64,000 nt of DNA from Robertmurraya massiliosenegalensis JC6 (GCF_000311725.1 NZ_HE978515.1:1-64000), one strand, 5' to 3'. Positions 41,877-52,630 are shown, counted from the stretch's first letter. Notes: generated by a model not told the origin, from the letters alone. A program made the numbers and translations.

Positions 41877-42371
41877 TCATAATTTTTTTTCATAGCAATA
41901 AAAGGGGAGTTCCCTACCATGGAAAGACATTTCTCCAGCCTTTTTATATCCTAGTTTCATAAATAAACGTTGTGCTTTACGATTAAGTGAATACGTATCA
42001 ATTCTTAAATAGGGTACTCCATTTTTAATGGCAATCTTTTCTGCATGTTGTATTAGCTGACTTGCTATCCCGCTTCCTCTTTCGTTCGGATCGACAACAA
42101 GACGGTGAAACGTATACGCAGGACCTTCATTCTCCCAAGGAATTCCCTTATATTCTAAAGGTTCATTTTGATCAACGGTAATGGAACCAATCAAATTATT
42201 AGATTTTTCCATAACATACAATGCGACATTATCAACATCTTCAGTAAATATTTCAACATTTGGATATGTATCATTCCATTGATCATTTTGTTCTTCTGCC
42301 ATGATCGTAACAGTATCCTTGACAATCATCATCAGTGCGTCAATATCTTCAATTTTTCCTTGTCTGAGCAT
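41877..42371 (-). CDS. GNAT-family N-acetyltransferase
   Basis: 164 residues, acetyl-CoA binding motif in VDPNERGSGIASQLIQHAE and IDTYSLNRKAQRLFMKLGY. Substrate unknown. Convergent with the coat genes. Confidence 0.88.
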   Translation of the reverse strand: MLRQGKIEDIDALMMIVKDTVTIMAEEQNDQWNDTYPNVEIFTEDVDNVALYVMEKSNNLIGSITVDQNEPLEYKGIPWENEGPAYTFHRLVVDPNERGSGIASQLIQHAEKIAIKNGVPYLRIDTYSLNRKAQRLFMKLGYKKAGEMSFHGRELPFYCYEKKL

Positions 42372-42556
42372 GTATCTATCCCCTTTACTAGCATCATAAT
42401 TTTCATCATAACAAGCTCCTTAATAGAAGTCCAACCATGAACAACGAACAAATGAACTTATGAAAATAGTTTTGGAAAGAATGCGAAAGTCTAAATCCTT
42501 CATCAATCATCTTTATTTAATCTCCACCGTATATTTAAAGAGAATGGAGGATGAAT

Positions 42557-43420
42557 ATGGAACCTTTGCGGAATAAATATGTAACTGAAAAAGACGGTCA
42601 ATTATGGTTTACGGAAGATGAACGAGATAATTTAAAAATAAGCTATCGAATTAAAAAAATCATCTTTGAAGAAAAGTCTCCATTTCAACACATTATGATT
42701 TTAGATTCCTATGATTTTGGAAGAATGCTCGTCTTAGATGGAGTTGTTCAAACGACGACAATGGATGGTCATTATTACAATGAAATGATTTCCCATGTCC
42801 CTCTTTCCATCCACCCATCACCAAAGAATGTCCTCATAATCGGTGGTGGAGATTGTGGCGTTGCCCATGAAGTATGTCGATACAAACTAATCGAACAGAT
42901 AGATATGGTCGAGATTGACGAAAAGGTTGTTCAAGTAAGCATAGCGTTGTTGCCAGAGATATCAGGTCATTTATCTGATGCTCGTGTTCATTTTTTCTAT
43001 GAAAATGGCCAAAAATTTGTTCAAAACAGAACGAAAGAATACGATCTCATTATCATCGATTCATCGGATCCAGTTGGTCCTGCTGCAGCTTTGTTTGAAA
43101 AAAAGTTTTATAAAAATATACATTCGGCATTAAAAGATGATGGATTAATGGTTTGTCAAAGTCAATCCCCTCTGTTTCATCAAGAAATGATGAAACAATG
43201 CTACTCGAGAATTAGTCAAATTTTTCCGAAGACGATGCTCTATACTGCCGTAATCCCCACCTATCCAGGCGGATTATGGAGCTTTACCATCGGCTCAAAA
43301 CAATACGACACAGAAAATATGACAAATCGATATACGAAGGAAACACGCTATGTTAATGAATCGATTCTATCGAGCTGTTTTTTCCATCCGCAGTTTTTGA
43401 AAATGATATTAAAAGAATAA
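42557..43420 (+). CDS. speE: Spermidine synthase-like aminopropyltransferase
   Basis: 287 residues with the SpeE fold: LDGVVQTTTMDGHYYNEMISH, SAM-site motif VLIIGGGDCGVAHEV (GGGDGG is more usual; here a Cys), IDSSDPVGPA and IPTYPGGLWSF. Transfers aminopropyl from decarboxylated SAM to a diamine. GGAGG sets the start at 42557. Single gene followed by a terminator. Confidence 0.9.
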   Translation: MEPLRNKYVTEKDGQLWFTEDERDNLKISYRIKKIIFEEKSPFQHIMILDSYDFGRMLVLDGVVQTTTMDGHYYNEMISHVPLSIHPSPKNVLIIGGGDCGVAHEVCRYKLIEQIDMVEIDEKVVQVSIALLPEISGHLSDARVHFFYENGQKFVQNRTKEYDLIIIDSSDPVGPAAALFEKKFYKNIHSALKDDGLMVCQSQSPLFHQEMMKQCYSRISQIFPKTMLYTAVIPTYPGGLWSFTIGSKQYDTENMTNRYTKETRYVNESILSSCFFHPQFLKMILKE

Positions 43421-43464
43421 AAAGGAAGGCCGGTAGACATCGTCCTCTACCAGCCATCCTTTTT
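43421..43464. terminator. Bidirectional terminator
   Basis: AAAAGGAAGGCCGGTAGA pairs with TCTACCAGCCATCCTTTTT, between convergent speE and capA. Confidence 0.8.
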
Positions 43465-43467
43465 ATC

Positions 43468-44640
43468 CTAGTTCTTCACCTCATACTGGAGCCAATCTGA
43501 GCCATTAATCTGATTCGAAACATCAATTATTTTTTGTTTCACACGTTCTTTTTCTTTTCCTTCTAACATAGTTGGGCGGTAATCATTTCGATTCGTTAGA
43601 GAAGATATAGAAAAAGGAATAACTTTAATTTCCTTTTTGTCTGTTAGGTTTCCATTTTGCAAATGAAAGGTTTGCTGAAAGACATAAGTATCTTTATCGC
43701 TTGGGTTACGGTTTCCGCCAAACATGAAGTTTCCTAAACTATAAACAATAAATTTCCCATTATACTCTTCAATGCCTTGTACAACATGGGGATGATGGCC
43801 AACAACCAAATCCGCTCCATTGTCGACCGTAAAGCGAGCAAGTGTTTGCTGAGATTGAGTAGGAACATATTCTCTCTCTACGCCCCAATGGAAATGTACA
43901 AGAATAAGTTCTACACCTTGATTTCGTAATTCTGTTATATCGTTTGAAATCCGGCTGCGAATTTCAGTCGTATCAGCCCATCCCTCATAGCCTAATGCCC
44001 CTACTTTTACATCTTTTATTGTCGTGACATATTTATGGTCATAGCCGAAGTATCCAATATTCTCGTTCTTTAATGATGTCATTGTGTCATCATAACCTTG
44101 TTGTAAATAATCATGAATATGATTATTGGCAAGATTTACAGATTCAATTCCAGCTAATGAAAGGATTTTTGCATAGGAGGGGTCCCCTTTAAAGCGGAAT
44201 TTTTTTTCTGCTTTCCTTGTAGCATTCGTAAGAGTCGTCTCTAGATTCACCGTTGAGAGGTCATCACCTTTGAAAACATCCTTCAAACCGCCTACAAAAT
44301 GAGAAAGTCCATTTTGATCCGCCTCATGTACAAAGGTGCCATGATAACCAAACGATTCATCTGTACCGAGTGTAAAGTCACCTGCAGCACTGATCTTAAT
44401 CGTTGTCTCCATGACCGGCTCCTCTTTTGGCAGAGGCTGTTTCGTCGATTGAGGTAAAATCCCATTTGTCCCGATCTCTCGAATATGACTCATTTCTGTT
44501 AAATTGTTAGCATCTTTTTGCAGCATGTAATAAACTAGAAAACCGCCAGCAATAATAATCATAAAGACTCCAATCAAATAGGGTAAAAACCTATTTTTAT
44601 GGCGGCGCTTTTCCTTACTTCTCTCTTTTCTGCTTGTCAT
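43468..44640 (-). CDS. CapA-family polyglutamate-synthesis-type protein
   Basis: 390 residues: membrane anchor (about 20-41), then a CapA metallophosphoesterase-like domain with AAGDFTLGTD, NLETTLTN, NLANNHIHDY, VHFHWGVE and GHHPHVVQG. No capB/C neighbours, so a cell-surface role other than capsule assembly is possible. Confidence 0.88.
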   Translation of the reverse strand: MTSRKERSKEKRRHKNRFLPYLIGVFMIIIAGGFLVYYMLQKDANNLTEMSHIREIGTNGILPQSTKQPLPKEEPVMETTIKISAAGDFTLGTDESFGYHGTFVHEADQNGLSHFVGGLKDVFKGDDLSTVNLETTLTNATRKAEKKFRFKGDPSYAKILSLAGIESVNLANNHIHDYLQQGYDDTMTSLKNENIGYFGYDHKYVTTIKDVKVGALGYEGWADTTEIRSRISNDITELRNQGVELILVHFHWGVEREYVPTQSQQTLARFTVDNGADLVVGHHPHVVQGIEEYNGKFIVYSLGNFMFGGNRNPSDKDTYVFQQTFHLQNGNLTDKKEIKVIPFSISSLTNRNDYRPTMLEGKEKERVKQKIIDVSNQINGSDWLQYEVKN

Positions 44641-44864
44641 CTTAAGTATTTTCCCCTTTTATTGTCTAAAACCACATTTTTTGTTACTAGTGTGTTCATT
44701 TGGCTAGAAAGTATTACGTAAGAAATCTAATACATCTATACTACCATCCGAAGGTATACATAAAAAGAAAAAAATGATAAGATTTCAAAATTTACCCACT
44801 AGTATAATATGGAAAAATCCTAGGGAATCTGACGGTGTTTATCTTTGGATTTAAAAATCCTTTC

Positions 44865-45884
44865 TTACTGTGGAATCTCTAACACAATTTTCCCAAAATG
44901 CTTTCCATTTTCCATCTCATCGTGAGCATCTTCTACCCTCTCTAATGGAAAAACATCACTTACAACCGGTTTAAGTTTATACTCATTAAAAAGATTTAAC
45001 ATTTTCATAAATTCATTTCGATTTCCCATTGTCGTACCCATAAGCGTTAATTGTTTGAAAAAAATATGCGGCATTAGGAGATGATTGACAGGTCCTAATG
45101 TAGAACCAAATGAGACAATTTTGCTACCAGGCTTGGCTAGCTTAATTAAGTCCTTTAATGTATCCCCTCCGATAGAATCGATGGCAAGGTCAGCTCCTCC
45201 AGATAGTGAAGACAATTGCTTTACCCAATCTTCTTGACGATAATTAACACCGCCTGTTGCACCGAGTTCGAGCGCCTTTTCAATTTTTTCGTCACTACTT
45301 GAGGTGATGTATACCTTTGCACCTAAAGCCGATGCAATTTGTAACGCAAGCGTTGCAACTCCTCCACCAATACCAGGAATAATCACAGTCTCACCAGCTT
45401 GAACCTGTCCCTTAGTAACAACGGCACGATAAGCAGTTAAGCCACCTAAAGGTAATGCAGCAGCTTCTTCCCATGTTAAATGCTCAGGTTTCGGAAAGAC
45501 ATTTTCAGCTGGAACTTTTATATATTGCGCATATGTACCATTAATGGGTACCCCGAGTACAGAAAAATTAGCTTCTGGAAAGTTAGGATTTTCTCCCCAA
45601 CCCATTCCAGGATTTATGACCACTTCATGACCAATCTTAAACCCTTCAACCCCATCGCCAATTTCAGCAACAACCCCTGCTCCATCAGAACCAGGAATAG
45701 ATGGGACACGGATCCCAGGATAGAGACCTTGACGAATAAAGACATCTCTTCGATTTAAAGCAGCTGTTTTGAGTCGAATCACTACTTCACCTGCTCCAGC
45801 TGTTGGTGTCTCCACTTCCTCATAGTACAAATTCGCCATACTTTCACCAGGTTTTACCTTATCTTTTAAAACGAATGCTTTCAT
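44865..45884 (-). CDS. Zinc-type alcohol dehydrogenase/quinone oxidoreductase
   Basis: 339-residue MDR-family NADPH oxidoreductase: GSDGAGVVAEIG, PLGGLTAYRAV and the Rossmann GIGGGVATLALQIA. No zinc-site cysteines, so quinone-reductase-like. Single gene. Confidence 0.88.
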   Translation of the reverse strand: MKAFVLKDKVKPGESMANLYYEEVETPTAGAGEVVIRLKTAALNRRDVFIRQGLYPGIRVPSIPGSDGAGVVAEIGDGVEGFKIGHEVVINPGMGWGENPNFPEANFSVLGVPINGTYAQYIKVPAENVFPKPEHLTWEEAAALPLGGLTAYRAVVTKGQVQAGETVIIPGIGGGVATLALQIASALGAKVYITSSSDEKIEKALELGATGGVNYRQEDWVKQLSSLSGGADLAIDSIGGDTLKDLIKLAKPGSKIVSFGSTLGPVNHLLMPHIFFKQLTLMGTTMGNRNEFMKMLNLFNEYKLKPVVSDVFPLERVEDAHDEMENGKHFGKIVLEIPQ

Positions 45885-46073
45885 CATTTTCTCTCCTTTT
45901 TACCGTCTATAAATAAATCTTAACATAATCTACCATGAAGAAGACTGATTTTGAAAACCCTTACCTTGGCGATTTTATGAATTATCTTTCATTACCATAC
46001 CACTCAATGGAGAAAACTCATTTATTTGTGATAATCTAATGATGTAGAAGATTTCATTAGGGATGTGTTAATC

Positions 46074-46817
46074 ATGAGCAATTTATTACCACCAAAAGGT
46101 GACTTTCAAACCTTTAGCGACGAAGAACATTATGCTGAAAAAGTGAAGGAATGGGGACTATCAGCAACAAAAGAAGTAAAAAAAGAGTTTTGGTACAAAA
46201 CGGGTAACCATGAATGCAAAGTTACCATTAAGGGATATGAAGCATATGGCAAGGGCGAAGAATATAACACGCTTGTGATTGAATTTGACGATGGTCAATT
46301 GAGTTGCATCCATCCGGCTTACTTAAAAGAAATGCAAGCCTCAAGCTTCACAAAAACAGTCATCACAGATTCAGAAAAAATGATGGTTGAACCGAAAAAA
46401 GAAGCCCGCCAAAAAATCGAGAAAAAGACAACTACCACAAGCGAAAAAGCACCTAAAAAAGAAAAGAAGGCAGCACCGAAAAAAATTGAACTGCCTTTAG
46501 AGAAGGTTCATTTCTCTGCAGAGGTGCAACAGTTCGCTTATAGCTGGAACCATTTTAATGAAGAAAATGATGAAGTTATTGTGCTAAAAGATGTCGTAAT
46601 CGCACAGGAACCACCATTAGAAATAGGACTAGCATGGTGTAGCCACTCCAAAACATTGAAAAAATTTGCACTCTCTCCAGGAGATAAGCTCGAGTTTGAT
46701 GGGAAAATTGTGAAGAAAAAACTTCCCAATGGAAAGGATGTAGAAGAGGAATACTTAGTTCCCGAACCTGCTCCATATAAGGTAAATAACCCATCTAAAA
46801 TCGTCAAAAGCGAATAA
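46074..46817 (+). CDS. Conserved hypothetical protein
   Basis: About 247 residues in two parts: an N-terminal domain (to about 100; YNTLVIEFDDGQLSCIHPAY), a Lys/Glu/Thr-rich linker (about 105-140) and a C-terminal domain with AQEPPLEIGLAWCSHSKTL and SPGDKLEFDGKIVKKKL, which looks like an OB or beta-barrel domain. I do not recognise a function. Start at the second Met, MSNLLPPKG. Confidence 0.6.
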   Translation: MSNLLPPKGDFQTFSDEEHYAEKVKEWGLSATKEVKKEFWYKTGNHECKVTIKGYEAYGKGEEYNTLVIEFDDGQLSCIHPAYLKEMQASSFTKTVITDSEKMMVEPKKEARQKIEKKTTTTSEKAPKKEKKAAPKKIELPLEKVHFSAEVQQFAYSWNHFNEENDEVIVLKDVVIAQEPPLEIGLAWCSHSKTLKKFALSPGDKLEFDGKIVKKKLPNGKDVEEEYLVPEPAPYKVNNPSKIVKSE

Positions 46818-46850
46818 TATTTCTGGTCGTCTGAGACAATTTCCCTTGTT

Positions 46851-48767
46851 TCAACGACCTGCTTCTTCATATTTTTGCTTATAATGTGCTAAAGCAAGCA
46901 ATGGATAAATATAACGATAACTATGATAGTGAATATAGAAGTCTCCAGCCATCCCCTGTCCTTTCGGATAATCGGTTGTCCAGTCATCACGTTTTAGGTG
47001 ATTTAGTAAATACGTGATCCCCTTCTTGATTTCTTTCGATGGACGTTCATTCGCTGCGATGAGAGCATCAACTGCCCATGCTGTATGAGTCAGCGTGCTT
47101 GTAAGTGGCACAAACTTATTCTCACTATCACTTTTACATGACTCTCCCCAGCCACCGTCTTCATTTTGAACTTTTTTAATCCAAAGAAGTCCATTGGCAA
47201 CAGCCGAATTCGCAGGAGATACACCAACAGCTATTAAACCGGTAATGGCTGCCCATGTACCGTATAGATAACAGATTCCCCATCTACCGTACCAAGAACC
47301 ATCCATTTCTTGATTACGTTCAAGTGATTGAATCCCTGCCTGAACAATAGAATGGGTGTATGTTAGATGGGTGTATTCTCCTAGAAACTGCAAGGTTCTC
47401 CCTGTTAAATCTGGTGAAGGGGGATCCGTGAGGATAAATTCAGCTTTTTCAATTGGCAACATTTTAAAAAATGAACGATTTGTATTTTTCTCAAATGCTG
47501 GCCAGCCCCCATCATCATTTTGCATTGATAGTACCCAAAGAATCCCTCTTTCCCATGCTTGACGATCATGAGTATTAGTCGTGACAGAACGTGCGATGGC
47601 GCGTAAAGAAGCTGTTGTATCATCGACATCTGGATTAATCGTATTAATATGGGAAAATCCCCACCCTCCTGGAAATGCATTCGGATTATGGATGACCCAA
47701 TCTCCATACAAATGATGCTGTTTCTTTAGTAAGTATTGGTTTGCTCTATCGATAACCTTATCTTCTGGCGTTACCCCTGCTTCTTGTAAGGCGTAACTGA
47801 TTAAAGAAGTATTCCAAACGGATGCCGTTGTATATTGCATATGGCTGTGCCCTTTTACGATTGTCCTCATTGACTTAAGCCCTTTGACAGCTCGTTGAAT
47901 CAACGGTTTCAGGCTATCATCTTGTAAAGCATGTAAAGCAAAGATCATGAGAAATGTTGAACTGAAATAGTTATAAAAAGTGCCATCCTTTTCAATATGG
48001 GAGAGCATATATTGTTTTGCTTTCATTTTTGCCTTCTTCTTAAGTTGACTTGGTAGTCCTACTAATTGTTTAATTCCATCGGTTATAAGTGAGGTGAAGG
48101 AACGCCATTGTTCCATTTCTTCTTCGTTTCCTCCTTCTTCCCGCAAAAATAACTCCGATAAATCTGGACTATTTTTCGTTTTCATCGAAAATTTATGGTC
48201 TGCTAGAATCATAATGGGAAGCAAATTGGCGCGTCCAAACACGGATAATTGATAGAAATTAATCGGAAAAGAGACTGGAAACAACATGAACTCTAAAGGG
48301 ATGAAAAAAGCGGGCCATTTATATTGACCAGTAATCGCAAGCATAATTTTCGTAAACAAGTGAGCCTTATTTGCACCACCATTCGCTAAGATATATCTTC
48401 TTGCTATTCTTAATCGTTTATCTGTTTTCTCAAGGTATCCAGAATATAATAACGCATAATATGCTTCTACAGTCGCCGTTACGTTCCCTTCACCTTGATC
48501 ATAAAATAACTTCCATGCTCCATTCTCTTCCTGTTTACTCAAAATTCTTTTCGTCAGTTCCTGTATTAAGTTTTCATCATCAATCTCTAACGTTCTTAAT
48601 AAAATGATCATATAGCAATCAGTTGAGATTCCTGTTTCAAAAGGGTACTCCCATGACCCTGATTCCGACTGATCCCTTTTCAAAGTATCAATTAAGAATT
48701 TGATTCCATCCTGTACATTTTCTTGCAATGTTATCACTCCAGTAGAGGAAATTGTTTCTATATTCAT
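46851..48767 (-). CDS. shc: Squalene-hopene cyclase
   Basis: 638 residues with many QW repeats (QESGSWEYPFETG, QNDDGGWPAFEKN, QNEDGGWGESCKS) and the catalytic acid motif DVDDTTAS. Cyclises squalene or related polyprenoids to hopene/sesquarterpenes in the membrane. Length and motifs are complete. Divergent from the DUF2515 gene at 48833. Confidence 0.95.
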   Translation of the reverse strand: MNIETISSTGVITLQENVQDGIKFLIDTLKRDQSESGSWEYPFETGISTDCYMIILLRTLEIDDENLIQELTKRILSKQEENGAWKLFYDQGEGNVTATVEAYYALLYSGYLEKTDKRLRIARRYILANGGANKAHLFTKIMLAITGQYKWPAFFIPLEFMLFPVSFPINFYQLSVFGRANLLPIMILADHKFSMKTKNSPDLSELFLREEGGNEEEMEQWRSFTSLITDGIKQLVGLPSQLKKKAKMKAKQYMLSHIEKDGTFYNYFSSTFLMIFALHALQDDSLKPLIQRAVKGLKSMRTIVKGHSHMQYTTASVWNTSLISYALQEAGVTPEDKVIDRANQYLLKKQHHLYGDWVIHNPNAFPGGWGFSHINTINPDVDDTTASLRAIARSVTTNTHDRQAWERGILWVLSMQNDDGGWPAFEKNTNRSFFKMLPIEKAEFILTDPPSPDLTGRTLQFLGEYTHLTYTHSIVQAGIQSLERNQEMDGSWYGRWGICYLYGTWAAITGLIAVGVSPANSAVANGLLWIKKVQNEDGGWGESCKSDSENKFVPLTSTLTHTAWAVDALIAANERPSKEIKKGITYLLNHLKRDDWTTDYPKGQGMAGDFYIHYHSYRYIYPLLALAHYKQKYEEAGR

Positions 48768-48832
48768 ATTCCCTCCTTAAACCGAACATTCACGAGAAAT
48801 CATGACTACATAAAACAAAGGAGGAGAAAAGC

Positions 48833-49972
48833 TTGGGCAAGCTTTTTACAAAAGAGTCTCCCTTTCTACCTGAGTCTTTGAGGCGAATTAAAAAAGGGTT
48901 ACGAGCAAACAAGAAAAAGTCTCCACATACTCCTTCCTTAGAAGAGAGGAACATCATAAAAAAAATAGAAGAAGAAACAAAAGAATGGAATGTAAATAAT
49001 GTAACGAGAACAAAAGCTTATCTTGATTTTTCTTTGAAACGTCCTGAAGTCCAATGGGCTTTTTTAGGTCATATGGTATCCAGAAATGGCGGTTGGAATA
49101 TGACCGATTTAAAAGGTGGATTCCTCACAAAACTTCTTTCTAGTAATGAAGCTCTCAGCTTCTTCAACTTTTTAGAGAGAGGAAATTGGCTGATTTTTCA
49201 AGATGCCTATCCTCAATTTCTTTTATATGAGGAAAGTTTAAAAAGAGGAGAAAAGCTTTTTCATTTATTACCACAATTTCACGTTTCTCAATTTATGGAA
49301 ACCATCTGGAATGACTTTTGGTCCCATCGTGATCCCTCGTTATTAACGACAGCATTAATCATAAACGAACAGAGCTATTTAGAAGAACGAGTCATTCGTC
49401 ACCCAACATATAAGAAGGAAGTGTTAGATTCTTTAGAGTTTATGCTACAGGACATCCTCTCCATGAACCACATTTTATTTCCATTTGAAGAGAATGGACA
49501 AATACAATTAGTCGGAGAAACTCTTCATCATTTTCAAAGTCTGCATGAGCGTATCCTCCTCGGCAAAAGACTCTATAACATTTTATACGATGATAAAAGG
49601 AGATTAGAAAAAATTCAAGAATGGGCTAAAAGGACACCACATACCGGCTCAAGAAAGGATTATTGGCCCCATATTTTTAATTCGATTGAAGAAGTTGTAC
49701 CAGGAACCGAACTAAAGAGACGTTTGAAAGGCTGTCAACTGATTCCTGGAGCGTATCGTTTCTATAGCCCAGCCTTAACGAATGCGTGGAATAATCAAGC
49801 TCATGAGACTGCTGAATTAGGAGATTGGTATAAAAGCTGGAAAGTTATCTACTATTTGCTCGACGAAGCAAAAAATGAAGAAAATGGAGAGATCGAAAAT
49901 GATTACTGTAAAACCCTTGAAAGACTTGAACTCGCAGCCATCGCCAAAAAAGCCGTATCACTATTGGGATAG
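48833..49972 (+). CDS. DUF2515 family protein
   Basis: 379 residues beginning TTG at 48833 after GGAGGAG. Resembles YppC/DUF2515 proteins (AFLGHMVSRNGGWNMTDLKG, AHETAELGDWYKSW). Function unknown; the pairing with shc recurs in bacilli as I recall it. Overlaps the next gene. Confidence 0.75.
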   Translation: MGKLFTKESPFLPESLRRIKKGLRANKKKSPHTPSLEERNIIKKIEEETKEWNVNNVTRTKAYLDFSLKRPEVQWAFLGHMVSRNGGWNMTDLKGGFLTKLLSSNEALSFFNFLERGNWLIFQDAYPQFLLYEESLKRGEKLFHLLPQFHVSQFMETIWNDFWSHRDPSLLTTALIINEQSYLEERVIRHPTYKKEVLDSLEFMLQDILSMNHILFPFEENGQIQLVGETLHHFQSLHERILLGKRLYNILYDDKRRLEKIQEWAKRTPHTGSRKDYWPHIFNSIEEVVPGTELKRRLKGCQLIPGAYRFYSPALTNAWNNQAHETAELGDWYKSWKVIYYLLDEAKNEENGEIENDYCKTLERLELAAIAKKAVSLLG

Positions 49973-50345
49973 ACTATTACCGACTGTCCTTTTAGCTACC
50001 TTAATCGGAACCTATTTAGATCTCTACTTTGTCGGAAAAGGGTTATATTCCTTTCCGCTTCGACCTTTTCCGTCTATCTTTACGATTAATCTATTATTTA
50101 CTACCATTGTCCTCCCCATTTTTATTATCGTGTTTATACTCCTTTCCTTAAGGCTACAAAAGTGGATGAAGTTGATGTTTATCCTTACATTAAGTACGCT
50201 AATGGCAGCATTTGAAAAATTTGCAGAGTCCCTTGGCCTTTTTGTTCATCACGCTGCATGGCAACACTATTACTCTTTTTTTGGATACAGTGTTTACTTA
50301 AGTTTCATCCTCCTGTTCTATCATTTATTAACCATTAATGACTAG
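49899..50345 (+). CDS. CBO0543-family-like membrane protein
   Basis: 148 residues, four predicted helices, with WDRLLPTVLLATLIGTYLDL at the start. Start ATG 49899 after GGAGAG, inside the last 74 bases of the DUF2515 gene in another frame, so translation is probably coupled. Function unknown. Confidence 0.65.
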   Translation: MITVKPLKDLNSQPSPKKPYHYWDRLLPTVLLATLIGTYLDLYFVGKGLYSFPLRPFPSIFTINLLFTTIVLPIFIIVFILLSLRLQKWMKLMFILTLSTLMAAFEKFAESLGLFVHHAAWQHYYSFFGYSVYLSFILLFYHLLTIND

Positions 50346-51192
50346 ATAATCCTTTAGCATAAGGAATTATCTGCTTCAGTAACTCGACATTTACATTTGT
50401 CTTACAGCCCATTTTCTCTAGCATCAAGACCAAATCTTCTGTCGCAATATTCCCTGTCGCCCCAGGAGAATAAGGACAACCACCGAGTCCAGCAATAGAG
50501 CTATCAAATTTTGTGATTCCTGCTTGTAACGCTGCAATTACATTCGCTAATGCCATTCTTTCTGTGTCATGAAAATGTGCGACAAACGTCATTTCTGGAA
50601 AGAACTCTCGCAATCTCATAAAACGCTCATAGACTATTTTGGGATTGGCCTGACCATTCGTATCGCCCATGTCCATTTCATCTACTCCGTAGTGAATCAA
50701 TGATTCACAAATGTAACGTACTTGTTCAAACGAAACATCCCCCTCATAAGGGCAGGAAAAAGACATGGAAACATATCCGCGGATAAATATTCCTTTCTTT
50801 TTTGCCAATTTAATTAACTGCTTACACTCTACTAACGAATCAGCAATGGATCGATTAATATTCTTTCGATTAAATGTCTCACTGGCCCCAATAAAAACAG
50901 CAACTTGTGGAACCCCAACAGAAATCGCCCGTTCAAGTGCTTTCAAATTAGGTGTAAGTGCCAGATAGGTCAGTCCTAATTCCTGACAATAGTGAGCAAT
51001 TTCCTCAGCGTTTGCCATTTGTGGAACCCATTTAGGGTGGACAAAGGATGCCGTTTCAATTCTTGCAAAACCGCATTCTGCCAATCTTTTAATTAATGTT
51101 TTTTTATCAACCATTGCAATCGGTTTCGGCTCATTTTGTAAACCATCGCGAGGACCGACTTCGATAATTTCCACTTCTTTAGGCACATACAT
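50335..51192 (-). CDS. Hydroxymethylglutaryl-CoA lyase (YngG type)
   Basis: 285 residues with VEIIEVGPRDGLQNE, the metal motif FHDTERMA, and the GLGGCPYSPGATGN catalytic Cys signature. Cleaves HMG-CoA to acetyl-CoA and acetoacetate in leucine degradation. AAGGAGG sets the start at 51192. Ends in overlap with the convergent 49899-50345. Confidence 0.93.
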   Translation of the reverse strand: MYVPKEVEIIEVGPRDGLQNEPKPIAMVDKKTLIKRLAECGFARIETASFVHPKWVPQMANAEEIAHYCQELGLTYLALTPNLKALERAISVGVPQVAVFIGASETFNRKNINRSIADSLVECKQLIKLAKKKGIFIRGYVSMSFSCPYEGDVSFEQVRYICESLIHYGVDEMDMGDTNGQANPKIVYERFMRLREFFPEMTFVAHFHDTERMALANVIAALQAGITKFDSSIAGLGGCPYSPGATGNIATEDLVLMLEKMGCKTNVNVELLKQIIPYAKGLSSH

Positions 51193-51259
51193 TGCACAAA
51201 CCTCCTTCATTATAGGAAAAGTTCAATTACTACAATGTATGCGCCTAATCTTTTGCTTA

Positions 51260-52630
51260 CTATTTAAAAACCATTTTTATATACTTTAGACCATTTTTAA
51301 CATTAGGATAGCGTAGAGGAATATCAAATAAGGTCGTTTGCTTTAAAATGCTTTTTTTATGTGAAAAGGTATCAAAACTTTCCTTACCATGGTAGGCTCC
51401 AGTTCCGCTATTTCCTACTCCACCAAATGGTAGATAAGGACTTGAAATATGGTACACTGTGTCATTAATGCAACCACCACCAAATGAAACATGAGCGAGA
51501 ATCTTCTCTTGCACGGTATTGCTTTCTGTAAATAAATACAACGCTAACGGCTTTGGATGGTTAACGATTTCTGTTACTACTTCTGGTAGCTGTTCATACT
51601 CAAGCACTGGAAGGATTGGACCAAAGATTTCATTGTCCATTACTTTGTCCTCCCATGTTATATCCGTTAGTACAGTTGGAGAAATCAATAATTGTTCCAG
51701 TGACGTTTCCCCACCATGAAAAATGGAACCTTCTGATAAAAATGATTCGAGCCTGTTAAAATGGCGCTTGCTAACAATTCTTGTATACTCCATATTTTTT
51801 AAAGGTTCCAGACCATAAAGTTCTGTCAACGCATTTCTTAAATGAGTTAAAAACGCTTCCTTAATGCTTTTATGTACGTATATGTAATCAGGAGCAATGC
51901 AAGTCTGACCAGCGTTCATAAACTTTCCCCAAGCAATTCGTTTCGCAGCAATCTTTAGATTTGCATCTTGATGAACAATACATGGGCTCTTTCCACCTAA
52001 TTCAAGTGTCACTGGGGTTAAATGTTTCGATGCTGCTTTCATGATAATCTTTCCCACTTCAACACTGCCGGTAAAAAAGATGTAATCAAGTCTTTCATTC
52101 AAAAGGGCTTCACTCGTTTCAACCCCACCTTCGACGACTGTAATGTATTCTTTTGGAAAATGGCGCTTCATTAGTTCAGCAAGAACTTCTGATGTTCTAG
52201 GTGTGAGTTCTGATGGTTTTACAATCGCACAATTCCCTGCCGCAATGGCACCAATAAGTGGAGCAATTGCCAGTTGAAACGGGTAATTCCATGGGGCAAT
52301 TATTAAGGTTACTCCATACGGTTCAGGGTAAATATAGCTTTTTGAACCAATGTGAGTGAACGGTGTTTTCACTTTTCGCGGTTTTGCCCAGCGCCGGAGA
52401 TTTTTTAAAGTGAAGCGTATTTCTTCAAGAACAATGCCAATTTCAGTAGAATAGGCATCAAATTCAGACTTATTCAAATCATCCTTCAAACTTTGTATGA
52501 GCTGCTGTTCCCCTTCGCGAATTGCGTTGCCTAACTTTTGTAAAGCTTCAATGCGAAAGGCTAAATCTTTCGTCTCACCTGTTTGAAAATAAGCTCTTTG
52601 CTTTAATAATAGATCAGCGTAATTAAACAT
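51260..52630 (-). CDS. Aldehyde dehydrogenase
   Basis: 456 residues, class 3-like aldehyde dehydrogenase (YwdH type) with catalytic Cys in NAGQTCIAPDY, Glu in LELGGKSPC, and APWNYPFQLAIAPLIGAIAAG. A hydrophobic C-terminal tail (YPNVKNGLKYIKMVFK) suggests membrane association as in fatty-aldehyde dehydrogenases. Confidence 0.93.
   Translation of the reverse strand: MFNYADLLLKQRAYFQTGETKDLAFRIEALQKLGNAIREGEQQLIQSLKDDLNKSEFDAYSTEIGIVLEEIRFTLKNLRRWAKPRKVKTPFTHIGSKSYIYPEPYGVTLIIAPWNYPFQLAIAPLIGAIAAGNCAIVKPSELTPRTSEVLAELMKRHFPKEYITVVEGGVETSEALLNERLDYIFFTGSVEVGKIIMKAASKHLTPVTLELGGKSPCIVHQDANLKIAAKRIAWGKFMNAGQTCIAPDYIYVHKSIKEAFLTHLRNALTELYGLEPLKNMEYTRIVSKRHFNRLESFLSEGSIFHGGETSLEQLLISPTVLTDITWEDKVMDNEIFGPILPVLEYEQLPEVVTEIVNHPKPLALYLFTESNTVQEKILAHVSFGGGCINDTVYHISSPYLPFGGVGNSGTGAYHGKESFDTFSHKKSILKQTTLFDIPLRYPNVKNGLKYIKMVFK

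Noticed and set aside
48371-48607. 78-residue + strand ORF inside shc
   Set aside because: Antisense to conserved cyclase sequence, with no ribosome site.
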